This document shows positions 12,386-24,400 of a stretch of DNA of 64,000 nucleotides, piece after piece. A program made the translations under genes and the position numbers. Position 1 is the first letter of the stretch, and each line of letters starts with the position of its first letter. The DNA comes from Auanema rhodensis (lineage: Eukaryota > Nematoda > Chromadorea > Rhabditida > Rhabditidae). The stretch covers positions 10,416,001 to 10,480,000 of the forward strand of contig OZ059898.1 of NCBI GenBank assembly GCA_964057225.1, written 5' to 3'. The notes beneath the pieces are model-generated. The model ran no database searches, had not been told where the DNA came from, and was given only the letters and a program-made list of their open reading frames with translations.

Positions 12386-13439
12386 TTCGAAAATGTTAGA
12401 TTGTTTCCGAAAAATTATGAAAAGTCAAGTTCTACTGATTTGAAGAGAATTGTAAGTTTTAGAAAATAATTAAAAATTAGTTCTCTCTACTATTAACTGA
12501 TTGTCGGCTAAAATATGGTAACAGTTTTTATAAAAACACAATAAGGTAACAGTTTTTATTGAAAGTTTCCATGATTAAGATTAAACAAAAAAAAAAGGAT
12601 CAAAAAGAAACACTTCTTGTTTACTTACTTGATTATAATACTTGAAATTCCAGAAACAGTAGAATAAAATAGAGAAAGCGACAAAAACAGTTGAACGATT
12701 TGAAGACAATTGTAAGTTTTAGAAAATAATTAAAAATTAGTTCTCTCTACTATTAACTGATTGTCGGCTAAAATATGGTAACAGTTTTTATAAAAAGGTT
12801 CTATGATTAGGATTAAACAAAAAAAAGAATCAAAAAGAAACACTTCTTGTTTACTTACTTGATTATAATACTTGAAATTCAAAAAAAAGTAAAAAACAAT
12901 TGAGAAAGCGACATAAACAGTTGAACGATTTGAAGAGAATTGTAAGTTTTAGAAAAGAATTAAAGTTCAGCTATCTCTACTTTTAACTGATTAACGGCTG
13001 AAATAAGGTAACAGTTTTTATTGAAAATTTCCGTGATTAAGGTTAAACAAAGAAAAAAAAATCAAAGAGAAACACTTCTTGTTTACTTATTTGATTATAA
13101 CACTTGAAATTCCAACAAAAGTAAAGTAAAACTGTTAAAGCGAGTAAAACTGTTGAACGATTTGAAGACAATTGTAAGTTGAAGAAAAAAATTAAAGTTT
13201 AGCTCTCTCTACTATTAACTGAATGTCGGCTGAAATATAGTAACAGTTTTTATTAAAAGTTTCCATGATTAAGATTAAACAAAGAAAAAAAATCAAAAAG
13301 AAACACTTCTTGTTTACTTACTTGATTATAATACTTGAAATTGAAAAAAAAGTAAAAAACAATTGAGAAAGCGGGTAAAACTGTTGAACTAAAACAGTCT
13401 TTATAAAATATAAATGATATTTTTTTATAAAAGTGAAGT

Positions 13440-13510
13440 TGCATCGGCCCGGAATCGAACCCGGGTCGCCCGCGTGGCAGGCGAGCATTCTACCACTGAA
13501 CCACCGATGC
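13440..13510 (-). tRNA. tRNA-Gly(GCC), copy 9, T-stem mismatch variant
   Basis: Differs from copy 1 at plus position 13450 (G to C). In the tRNA this is C to G in the 3' side of the T stem (about position 63), which replaces the G51-C63 pair by G-G. The A and B boxes and anticodon are unchanged, so transcription is expected but folding or stability may suffer. The same mutation is in the copy at 44885, showing that the two lie on a duplicated block. Confidence 0.93.
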
Positions 13511-14965
13511 TTCGAAAATGTTAGATTGTTTCCGAAAAATTATGAAAAGTCAAGTTCTACTGATTTGAAGAGAATTGTAAGTTTTAGAAAATAATTAAAA
13601 ATTAGTTCTCTCTACTATTAACTGATTGTCGGCTAAAATATGGTAACAGTTTTTATAAAAACACAATAAGGTAACAGTTTTTATTGAAAGTTTCCATGAT
13701 TAAGATTAAACAAAAAAAAAAGGATCAAAAAGAAACACTTCTTGTTTACTTACTTGATTATAATACTTGAAATTCCAAAAACAGTAGAATAAAATAGAGA
13801 AAGCGACAAAAACAGTTGAACGATTTGAAGACAATTGTAAGTTTTAAAAAATAATTAAAAATTAGTTCTCTCTACTATTAACTGATTGTCGGCTAAAATA
13901 TGGTAACAGTTTTTATAAAAAGGTTCTATGATTAGGATTAAACAAAAAAAAGAATCAAAAAGAAACACTTCTTCTTTACTTACTTGATTATAATACTTAA
14001 AATTCAAAAAAAAGTAAAAAACAATTGAGAAAGCGACATAAACAGTTGAACGATTTAAAGAGAATTGTAAGTTTTAGAAAAGAATTAAAGTTCAGCTATC
14101 TCTACTTTTAACTGATTAACGGCTAAAATAAGGTAACAGTTTTTATTGAAAATTTCCGTGATTAAGATTAAACAAAGAGAGAAAAATCAAAGAGAAACAC
14201 TTCTTGTTTACTTATTTGATTATAACACTTGAAATTCCAACAAAAGTAAAGTAAAACTGTTGAAGCGAGTAAAACTGTTGAATGATTTGAAGACAATTGT
14301 AAGTTGAAGAAAACAATTGAAGTTTAGCTCTCTCTACTATTAACTGAATGTCGGCTAAAATATAGTAACAGTTTTTATTAAAAGTTTCCATGATTAAGAT
14401 TAAACAAAGAAGAAAAAATCAAAGAGAGACACTTCTTGTTTACTTATTTGATTATAATACTTGAAATTCCAAAAACAGTAAAATAAAATTGAGAAAGCGA
14501 CAAAAACAGTTGAACGATTTGAAGAGAATTGTAAGTTTAAGAAAAGATTTAAAGTTTAGCTTTGTCTACTATTAACTGATTATCGGCTGAAATATGGTGA
14601 CAGTTTTTTATTAAAAGTTTCCATGATTAAGATTAAATAAAGAAAAAAAAATCAAAGAGAAACACTTCTTGTTTACTAATTTGATTATAACACTTGAAAT
14701 TCCAACAAAAGTAAAGTAAAACTGTTAAAGCGAGTAAAACTGTTGATCAATTTGAAGACAATTGTAAGTTGAAAAAAAAAATTAAAGTTTAGCTCTCTCT
14801 ACTATTAACTGAATGTCGGCTAAAATATGATAACAGTTTTTATTAAAAGTTTCCATGATTAAGATTAAACAAAGAAAAAAAATCAAAGAGAAACACTTCT
14901 TGTTTACTAATTTGATTATAACACTTGAAATTCCAACAAAAGTAAAATAAAACTGTGAAAGCGGG

Positions 14966-15437
14966 CGTTCCATTATGCTCCTACGTATATTGAACAGACC
15001 ATTGTAGTCTGCTCAACTACGCGTATAGTATTCCATAAGTGTAGCGGTATGGAAACAGAGCATAAGGATTACATAAGATAAGGAAATATATAGGTTTATT
15101 ATACACAATACAATATCATTACAATACAATAACAGAAGGATAAAGTAAACTACACTTACAAGACAAAGACTAATATATAAGATTAACTAAGTTAGATGCA
15201 AACCGTCCATGGGCTTGCAAAGGGGCGAACTCCCGAATAGGGGCATGAGGGAAGGCGGTGCCATTCCACATTCCTCTAGTCGGTCTGGCTCTAACCCTGC
15301 AGTTACATATATAGAGTCTCCGAATGGAACGTGCCCTTTTTCAAAGATTGTCGCGACCTCGCGATATTTTAAACAAAAATTTGGGCTTATATGTAACTGA
15401 GTTTTAGAGTTCAATTGTTTTAGCTTCACAATAACTA
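14966..15437 (-). mobile_element. Truncated 3' end of the Gypsy-like element (first array copy)
   Basis: A complete 366-bp LTR (14966-15331) followed by the polypurine tract and 106 bp of internal sequence, identical to 46411-46882 in the full element, then an abrupt join to satellite. It is not a solo LTR, because internal sequence is retained on one side. The left flank GAAAGCGGG is the original insertion site. The same fragment starts every unit of the array. Confidence 0.9.
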
Positions 15438-17453
15438 ATTGTAAGTTTTAGAAAATAATTAAAAATTAGTTCTCTCTACTATTAACTGATTGTCGGCTAA
15501 AATATGGTAACAGTTTTTATAAAAAGGTTCTATGATTAGGATTAAACAAAAAAAAGAATCAAAAAGAAACACTTCTTGTTTACTTACGTGATTATAATAC
15601 TTGAAATTCAAAAAAAAGTAAAAAACAATTGAGAAAGCGACATAAACAATTGAACGATTTGAAGAGAATTGTAAGTTTTAGAAAAGAATTAAAGTTCAGC
15701 TATCTCTACTATTAACTGATTATCGGCTAAAATAAGGTAACAGTTTTTATTGAAAATTTCCATGATTAAGATTAAACAAAGAAAAAAAATCAAAGAGAAA
15801 CACTTCTTGTTTACTTATTTGATTATAATACTTGAATTCAAAAAAAAGTAAAAAACAATTGAGAAAGCGACATAAACAGTTGAACGATTTGAAGAGAATT
15901 GTAAGTTTTAGAAAATAATTAAAAATTAGTTCTCTCTACTATTAACTGATTGTCGGCTAAAATATGGTAACAGTTTTTATAAAAACACAATAAGGTAACA
16001 GTTTTTATTGAAAGTTTCCATGATTAAGATTAAACAAAAAAAAAAGGATCAAAAAGAAACACTTCTTGTTTACTTACTTGATTATAATATAAGTTTCCAT
16101 GATTAAGATTAAACAAAGAAAAAAAATCAAAGAGAAACACTTCTTGTTTACTAATTTGATTATAACACTTGAAATTCCAACAAAAGTAAAATAAAACTGT
16201 GAAAGCGGGCGTTCCATTATGCTCCTACGTATATTGAACAGACCATTGTAGTCTGCTCAACTACGCGTATAGTATTCCATAAGTGTAGCGGTATGGAAAC
16301 AGAGCATAAGGATTACATAAGATAAGGAAATATATAGGTTTATTATACACAATACAATATCATTACAATACAATAACAGAAGGATAAAGTAAACTACACT
16401 TACAAGACAAAGACTAATATATAAGATTAACTAAGTTAGATGCAAACCGTCCATGGGCTTGCAAAGGGGCGAACTCCCGAATAGGGGCATGAGGGAAGGC
16501 GGTGCCATTCCACATTCCTCTAGTCGGTCTGGCTCTAACCCTGCAGTTACATATATAGAGTCTCCGAATGGAACGTGCCCTTTTTCAAAGATTGTCGCGA
16601 CCTCGCGATATTTTAAACAAAAATTTGGGCTTATATGTAACTGAGTTTTAGAGTTCAATTGTTTTAGCTTCACAATAACTAATTGTAAGTTTTAGAAAAT
16701 AATTAAAAATTAGTTCTCTCTACTATTAACTGATTGTCGGCTAAAATATGGTAACAGTTTTTATAAAAAGGTTCTATGATTAGGATTAAACAAAAAAAAG
16801 AATCAAAAAGAAACACTTCTTGTTTACTTACGTGATTATAATACTTGAAATTCAAAAAAAAGTAAAAAACAATTGAGAAAGCGACATAAACAATTGAACG
16901 ATTTGAAGAGAATTGTAAGTTTTAGAAAAGAATTAAAGTTCAGCTATCTCTACTATTAACTGATTATCGGCTAAAATAAGGTAACAGTTTTTATTGAAAA
17001 TTTCCATGATTAAGATTAAACAAAGAAAAAAAATCAAAGAGAAACACTTCTTGTTTACTTATTTGATTATAATACTTGAATTCAAAAAAAAGTAAAAAAC
17101 AATTGAGAAAGCGACATAAACAGTTGAACGATTTGAAGAGAATTGTAAGTTTTAGAAAATAATTAAAAATTAGTTCTCTCTACTATTAACTGATTGTCGG
17201 CTAAAATATGGTAACAGTTTTTATAAAAACACAATAAGGTAACAGTTTTTATTGAAAGTTTCCATGATTAAGATTAAACAAAAAAAAAAGGATCAAAAAG
17301 AAACACTTCTTGTTTACTTACTTGATTATAATATAAGTTTCCATGATTAAGATTAAACAAAGAAAAAAAATCAAAGAGAAACACTTCTTGTTTACTAATT
17401 TGATTATAACACTTGAAATTCCAACAAAAGTAAAATAAAACTGTGAAAGCGGG

Positions 17454-18467
17454 CGTTCCATTATGCTCCTACGTATATTGAACAGACCATTGTAGTCTGC
17501 TCAACTACGCGTATAGTATTCCATAAGTGTAGCGGTATGGAAACAGAGCATAAGGATTACATAAGATAAGGAAATATATAGGTTTATTATACACAATACA
17601 ATATCATTACAATACAATAACAGAAGGATAAAGTAAACTACACTTACAAGACAAAGACTAATATATAAGATTAACTAAGTTAGATGCAAACCGTCCATGG
17701 GCTTGCAAAGGGGCGAACTCCCGAATAGGGGCATGAGGGAAGGCGGTGCCATTCCACATTCCTCTAGTCGGTCTGGCTCTAACCCTGCAGTTACATATAT
17801 AGAGTCTCCGAATGGAACGTGCCCTTTTTCAAAGATTGTCGCGACCTCGCGATATTTTAAACAAAAATTTGGGCTTATATGTAACTGAGTTTTAGAGTTC
17901 AATTGTTTTAGCTTCACAATAACTAATTGTAAGTTTTAGAAAATAATTAAAAATTAGTTCTCTCTACTATTAACTGATTGTCGGCTAAAATATGGTAACA
18001 GTTTTTATAAAAAGGTTCTATGATTAGGATTAAACAAAAAAAAGAATCAAAAAGAAACACTTCTTGTTTACTTACGTGATTATAATACTTGAAATTCAAA
18101 AAAAAGTAAAAAACAATTGAGAAAGCGACATAAACAATTGAACGATTTGAAGAGAATTGTAAGTTTTAGAAAAGAATTAAAAATTAGTTCTCTCTACTAT
18201 TAACTGATTGTCGGCTAAAATATGGTAACAGTTTTTATAAAAACACAATAAGGTAACAGTTTTTATTGAAAGTTTCCATGATTAAGATTAAACAAAAAAA
18301 AAAGGATCAAAAAGAAACACTTCTTGTTTACTTACTTGATTATAATATAAGTTTCCATGATTAAGATTAAACAAAGAAAAAAAATCAAAGAGAAACACTT
18401 CTTGTTTACTAATTTGATTATAACACTTGAAATTCCAACAAAAGTAAAATAAAACTGTGAAAGCGGG
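17454..18467. repeat. Short array unit lacking one satellite monomer (1,014 bp)
   Basis: Relative to its neighbours 230 bp are missing. The break is near 18175, where AGTTTTAGAAAAGAATTAA runs straight into AAATTAGTTCTC. The loss equals one monomer, as expected from unequal exchange between adjacent monomers. Confidence 0.85.
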
Positions 18468-21400
18468 CGTTCCATTATGCTCCTACGTATATTGAACAGA
18501 CCATTGTAGTCTGCTCAACTACGCGTATAGTATTCCATAAGTGTAGCGGTATGGAAACAGAGCATAAGGATTACATAAGATAAGGAAATATATAGGTTTA
18601 TTATACACAATACAATATCATTACAATACAATAACAGAAGGATAAAGTAAACTACACTTACAAGACAAAGACTAATATATAAGATTAACTAAGTTAGATG
18701 CAAACCGTCCATGGGCTTGCAAAGGGGCGAACTCCCGAATAGGGGCATGAGGGAAGGCGGTGCCATTCCACATTCCTCTAGTCGGTCTGGCTCTAACCCT
18801 GCAGTTACATATATAGAGTCTCCGAATGGAACGTGCCCTTTTTCAAAGATTGTCGCGACCTCGCGATATTTTAAACAAAAATTTGGGCTTATATGTAACT
18901 GAGTTTTAGAGTTCAATTGTTTTAGCTTCACAATAACTAATTGTAAGTTTTAGAAAATAATTAAAAATTAGTTCTCTCTACTATTAACTGATTGTCGGCT
19001 AAAATATGGTAACAGTTTTTATAAAAAGGTTCTATGATTAGGATTAAACAAAAAAAAGAATCAAAAAGAAACACTTCTTGTTTACTTACGTGATTATAAT
19101 ACTTGAAATTCAAAAAAAAGTAAAAAACAATTGAGAAAGCGACATAAACAATTGAACGATTTGAAGAGAATTGTAAGTTTTAGAAAAGAATTAAAGTTCA
19201 GCTATCTCTACTATTAACTGATTATCGGCTAAAATAAGGTAACAGTTTTTATTGAAAATTTCCATGATTAAGATTAAACAAAGAAAAAAAATCAAAGAGA
19301 AACACTTCTTGTTTACTTATTTGATTATAATACTTGAATTCAAAAAAAAGTAAAAAACAATTGAGAAAGCGACATAAACAGTTGAACGATTTGAAGAGAA
19401 TTGTAAGTTTTAGAAAATAATTAAAAATTAGTTCTCTCTACTATTAACTGATTGTCGGCTAAAATATGGTAACAGTTTTTATAAAAACACAATAAGGTAA
19501 CAGTTTTTATTGAAAGTTTCCATGATTAAGATTAAACAAAAAAAAAAGGATCAAAAAGAAACACTTCTTGTTTACTTACTTGATTATAATATAAGTTTCC
19601 ATGATTAAGATTAAACAAAGAAAAAAAATCAAAGAGAAACACTTCTTGTTTACTAATTTGATTATAACACTTGAAATTCCAACAAAAGTAAAATAAAACT
19701 GTGAAAGCGGGCGTTCCATTATGCTCCTACGTATATTGAACAGACCATTGTAGTCTGCTCAACTACGCGTATAGTATTCCATAAGTGTAGCGGTATGGAA
19801 ACAGAGCATAAGGATTACATAAGATAAGGAAATATATAGGTTTATTATACACAATACAATATCATTACAATACAATAACAGAAGGATAAAGTAAACTACA
19901 CTTACAAGACAAAGACTAATATATAAGATTAACTAAGTTAGATGCAAACCGTCCATGGGCTTGCAAAGGGGCGAACTCCCGAATAGGGGCATGAGGGAAG
20001 GCGGTGCCATTCCACATTCCTCTAGTCGGTCTGGCTCTAACCCTGCAGTTACATATATAGAGTCTCCGAATGGAACGTGCCCTTTTTCAAAGATTGTCGC
20101 GACCTCGCGATATTTTAAACAAAAATTTGGGCTTATATGTAACTGAGTTTTAGAGTTCAATTGTTTTAGCTTCACAATAACTAATTGTAAGTTTTAGAAA
20201 ATAATTAAAAATTAGTTCTCTCTACTATTAACTGATTGTCGGCTAAAATATGGTAACAGTTTTTATAAAAAGGTTCTATGATTAGGATTAAACAAAAAAA
20301 AGAATCAAAAAGAAACACTTCTTGTTTACTTACGTGATTATAATACTTGAAATTCAAAAAAAAGTAAAAAACAATTGAGAAAGCGACATAAACAATTGAA
20401 CGATTTGAAGAGAATTGTAAGTTTTAGAAAAGAATTAAAGTTCAGCTATCTCTACTATTAACTGATTATCGGCTAAAATAAGGTAACAGTTTTTATTGAA
20501 AATTTCCATGATTAAGATTAAACAAAGAAAAAAAATCAAAGAGAAACACTTCTTGTTTACTTATTTGATTATAATACTTGAATTCAAAAAAAAGTAAAAA
20601 ACAATTGAGAAAGCGACATAAACAGTTGAACGATTTGAAGAGAATTGTAAGTTTTAGAAAATAATTAAAAATTAGTTCTCTCTACTATTAACTGATTGTC
20701 GGCTAAAATATGGTAACAGTTTTTATAAAAACACAATAAGGTAACAGTTTTTATTGAAAGTTTCCATGATTAAGATTAAACAAAAAAAAAAGGATCAAAA
20801 AGAAACACTTCTTGTTTACTTACTTGATTATAATATAAGTTTCCATGATTAAGATTAAACAAAGAAAAAAAATCAAAGAGAAACACTTCTTGTTTACTAA
20901 TTTGATTATAACACTTGAAATTCCAACAAAAGTAAAATAAAACTGTGAAAGCGGGCGTTCCATTATGCTCCTACGTATATTGAACAGACCATTGTAGTCT
21001 GCTCAACTACGCGTATAGTATTCCATAAGTGTAGCGGTATGGAAACAGAGCATAAGGATTACATAAGATAAGGAAATATATAGGTTTATTATACACAATA
21101 CAATATCATTACAATACAATAACAGAAGGATAAAGTAAACTACACTTACAAGACAAAGACTAATATATAAGATTAACTAAGTTAGATGCAAACCGTCCAT
21201 GGGCTTGCAAAGGGGCGAACTCCCGAATAGGGGCATGAGGGAAGGCGGTGCCATTCCACATTCCTCTAGTCGGTCTGGCTCTAACCCTGCAGTTACATAT
21301 ATAGAGTCTCCGAATGGAACGTGCCCTTTTTCAAAGATTGTCGCGACCTCGCGATATTTTAAACAAAAATTTGGGCTTATATGTAACTGAGTTTTAGAGT

Positions 21401-24400
21401 TCAATTGTTTTAGCTTCACAATAACTAATTGTAAGTTTTAGAAAATAATTAAAAATTAGTTCTCTCTACTATTAACTGATTGTCGGCTAAAATATGGTAA
21501 CAGTTTTTATAAAAAGGTTCTATGATTAGGATTAAACAAAAAAAAGAATCAAAAAGAAACACTTCTTGTTTACTTACGTGATTATAATACTTGAAATTCA
21601 AAAAAAAGTAAAAAACAATTGAGAAAGCGACATAAACAATTGAACGATTTGAAGAGAATTGTAAGTTTTAGAAAAGAATTAAAGTTCAGCTATCTCTACT
21701 ATTAACTGATTATCGGCTAAAATAAGGTAACAGTTTTTATTGAAAATTTCCATGATTAAGATTAAACAAAGAAAAAAAATCAAAGAGAAACACTTCTTGT
21801 TTACTTATTTGATTATAATACTTGAATTCAAAAAAAAGTAAAAAACAATTGAGAAAGCGACATAAACAGTTGAACGATTTGAAGAGAATTGTAAGTTTTA
21901 GAAAATAATTAAAAATTAGTTCTCTCTACTATTAACTGATTGTCGGCTAAAATATGGTAACAGTTTTTATAAAAACACAATAAGGTAACAGTTTTTATTG
22001 AAAGTTTCCATGATTAAGATTAAACAAAAAAAAAAGGATCAAAAAGAAACACTTCTTGTTTACTTACTTGATTATAATATAAGTTTCCATGATTAAGATT
22101 AAACAAAGAAAAAAAATCAAAGAGAAACACTTCTTGTTTACTAATTTGATTATAACACTTGAAATTCCAACAAAAGTAAAATAAAACTGTGAAAGCGGGC
22201 GTTCCATTATGCTCCTACGTATATTGAACAGACCATTGTAGTCTGCTCAACTACGCGTATAGTATTCCATAAGTGTAGCGGTATGGAAACAGAGCATAAG
22301 GATTACATAAGATAAGGAAATATATAGGTTTATTATACACAATACAATATCATTACAATACAATAACAGAAGGATAAAGTAAACTACACTTACAAGACAA
22401 AGACTAATATATAAGATTAACTAAGTTAGATGCAAACCGTCCATGGGCTTGCAAAGGGGCGAACTCCCGAATAGGGGCATGAGGGAAGGCGGTGCCATTC
22501 CACATTCCTCTAGTCGGTCTGGCTCTAACCCTGCAGTTACATATATAGAGTCTCCGAATGGAACGTGCCCTTTTTCAAAGATTGTCGCGACCTCGCGATA
22601 TTTTAAACAAAAATTTGGGCTTATATGTAACTGAGTTTTAGAGTTCAATTGTTTTAGCTTCACAATAACTAATTGTAAGTTTTAGAAAATAATTAAAAAT
22701 TAGTTCTCTCTACTATTAACTGATTGTCGGCTAAAATATGGTAACAGTTTTTATAAAAAGGTTCTATGATTAGGATTAAACAAAAAAAAGAATCAAAAAG
22801 AAACACTTCTTGTTTACTTACGTGATTATAATACTTGAAATTCAAAAAAAAGTAAAAAACAATTGAGAAAGCGACATAAACAATTGAACGATTTGAAGAG
22901 AATTGTAAGTTTTAGAAAAGAATTAAAGTTCAGCTATCTCTACTATTAACTGATTATCGGCTAAAATAAGGTAACAGTTTTTATTGAAAATTTCCATGAT
23001 TAAGATTAAACAAAGAAAAAAAATCAAAGAGAAACACTTCTTGTTTACTTATTTGATTATAATACTTGAATTCAAAAAAAAGTAAAAAACAATTGAGAAA
23101 GCGACATAAACAGTTGAACGATTTGAAGAGAATTGTAAGTTTTAGAAAATAATTAAAAATTAGTTCTCTCTACTATTAACTGATTGTCGGCTAAAATATG
23201 GTAACAGTTTTTATAAAAACACAATAAGGTAACAGTTTTTATTGAAAGTTTCCATGATTAAGATTAAACAAAAAAAAAAGGATCAAAAAGAAACACTTCT
23301 TGTTTACTTACTTGATTATAATATAAGTTTCCATGATTAAGATTAAACAAAGAAAAAAAATCAAAGAGAAACACTTCTTGTTTACTAATTTGATTATAAC
23401 ACTTGAAATTCCAACAAAAGTAAAATAAAACTGTGAAAGCGGGCGTTCCATTATGCTCCTACGTATATTGAACAGACCATTGTAGTCTGCTCAACTACGC
23501 GTATAGTATTCCATAAGTGTAGCGGTATGGAAACAGAGCATAAGGATTACATAAGATAAGGAAATATATAGGTTTATTATACACAATACAATATCATTAC
23601 AATACAATAACAGAAGGATAAAGTAAACTACACTTACAAGACAAAGACTAATATATAAGATTAACTAAGTTAGATGCAAACCGTCCATGGGCTTGCAAAG
23701 GGGCGAACTCCCGAATAGGGGCATGAGGGAAGGCGGTGCCATTCCACATTCCTCTAGTCGGTCTGGCTCTAACCCTGCAGTTACATATATAGAGTCTCCG
23801 AATGGAACGTGCCCTTTTTCAAAGATTGTCGCGACCTCGCGATATTTTAAACAAAAATTTGGGCTTATATGTAACTGAGTTTTAGAGTTCAATTGTTTTA
23901 GCTTCACAATAACTAATTGTAAGTTTTAGAAAATAATTAAAAATTAGTTCTCTCTACTATTAACTGATTGTCGGCTAAAATATGGTAACAGTTTTTATAA
24001 AAAGGTTCTATGATTAGGATTAAACAAAAAAAAGAATCAAAAAGAAACACTTCTTGTTTACTTACGTGATTATAATACTTGAAATTCAAAAAAAAGTAAA
24101 AAACAATTGAGAAAGCGACATAAACAATTGAACGATTTGAAGAGAATTGTAAGTTTTAGAAAAGAATTAAAGTTCAGCTATCTCTACTATTAACTGATTA
24201 TCGGCTAAAATAAGGTAACAGTTTTTATTGAAAATTTCCATGATTAAGATTAAACAAAGAAAAAAAATCAAAGAGAAACACTTCTTGTTTACTTATTTGA
24301 TTATAATACTTGAATTCAAAAAAAAGTAAAAAACAATTGAGAAAGCGACATAAACAGTTGAACGATTTGAAGAGAATTGTAAGTTTTAGAAAATAATTAA

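Larger units (their letters stand above)
12128..14380. repeat. Tandem duplication of a 1,125-bp tRNA-bearing satellite block
   Basis: The sequence around tRNA copies 8 and 9 repeats with a 1,125-bp offset, including the AAAAACACAATAAGG rearranged monomer after each tRNA gene. The copies differ by a few substitutions, among them the T-stem change in copy 9. Confidence 0.75.
1884..14965. repeat. tRNA-Gly satellite array, left block (about 231-bp monomers)
   Basis: A head-to-tail satellite. The landmark GAACGATTTGAAGAGAATTG recurs at 2961, 3193, 3423, 3653 and 3885, a period of 230-232 bp. Other landmarks are CTATTAACTGATTATCGGCT, GGTAACAGTTTTTATT and GAAACACTTCTTGTTTACT. Some monomers carry a ~172-bp cassette (for example 2563-2734), inserted between GTTGAAC and GATTTGAAG, which contains a minus-strand tRNA-Gly gene. 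Monomers diverge mildly through small indels and A-run changes. Larger duplications occur (4215-5220 against 10167-11169, and 12128-13252 against the next 1,125 bp). Short ORFs here are chance frames. No protein gene is supported. Confidence 0.92.
13245..15437. repeat. Left copy of a duplicated 2.2-kb block (tRNA, satellite, retroelement 3' end)
   Basis: This block matches 44690-46882 at a constant offset of 31,445 bp. It covers the variant tRNA gene, 1.4 kb of satellite, the full 366-bp LTR and 106 bp of retroelement internal sequence. I saw one base difference between the copies (C at about 14315 against A in the right copy). At 15437 the left copy breaks off into satellite (ATAACTA then ATTGTAAG), whereas the right copy runs on into the complete element. 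Confidence 0.85.

Noticed and set aside
14966..15331. Array LTRs as solo LTRs from independent insertions
   Set aside because: Each copy carries the same 106 bp of internal sequence and the same junctions, so they come from one insertion that was amplified.
15187..15429. 80-aa and 63-aa ORFs repeated over each LTR copy as genes
   Set aside because: They overlap on opposite strands across LTR and polypurine tract and lack any recognisable domain. Their repetition follows from array amplification.
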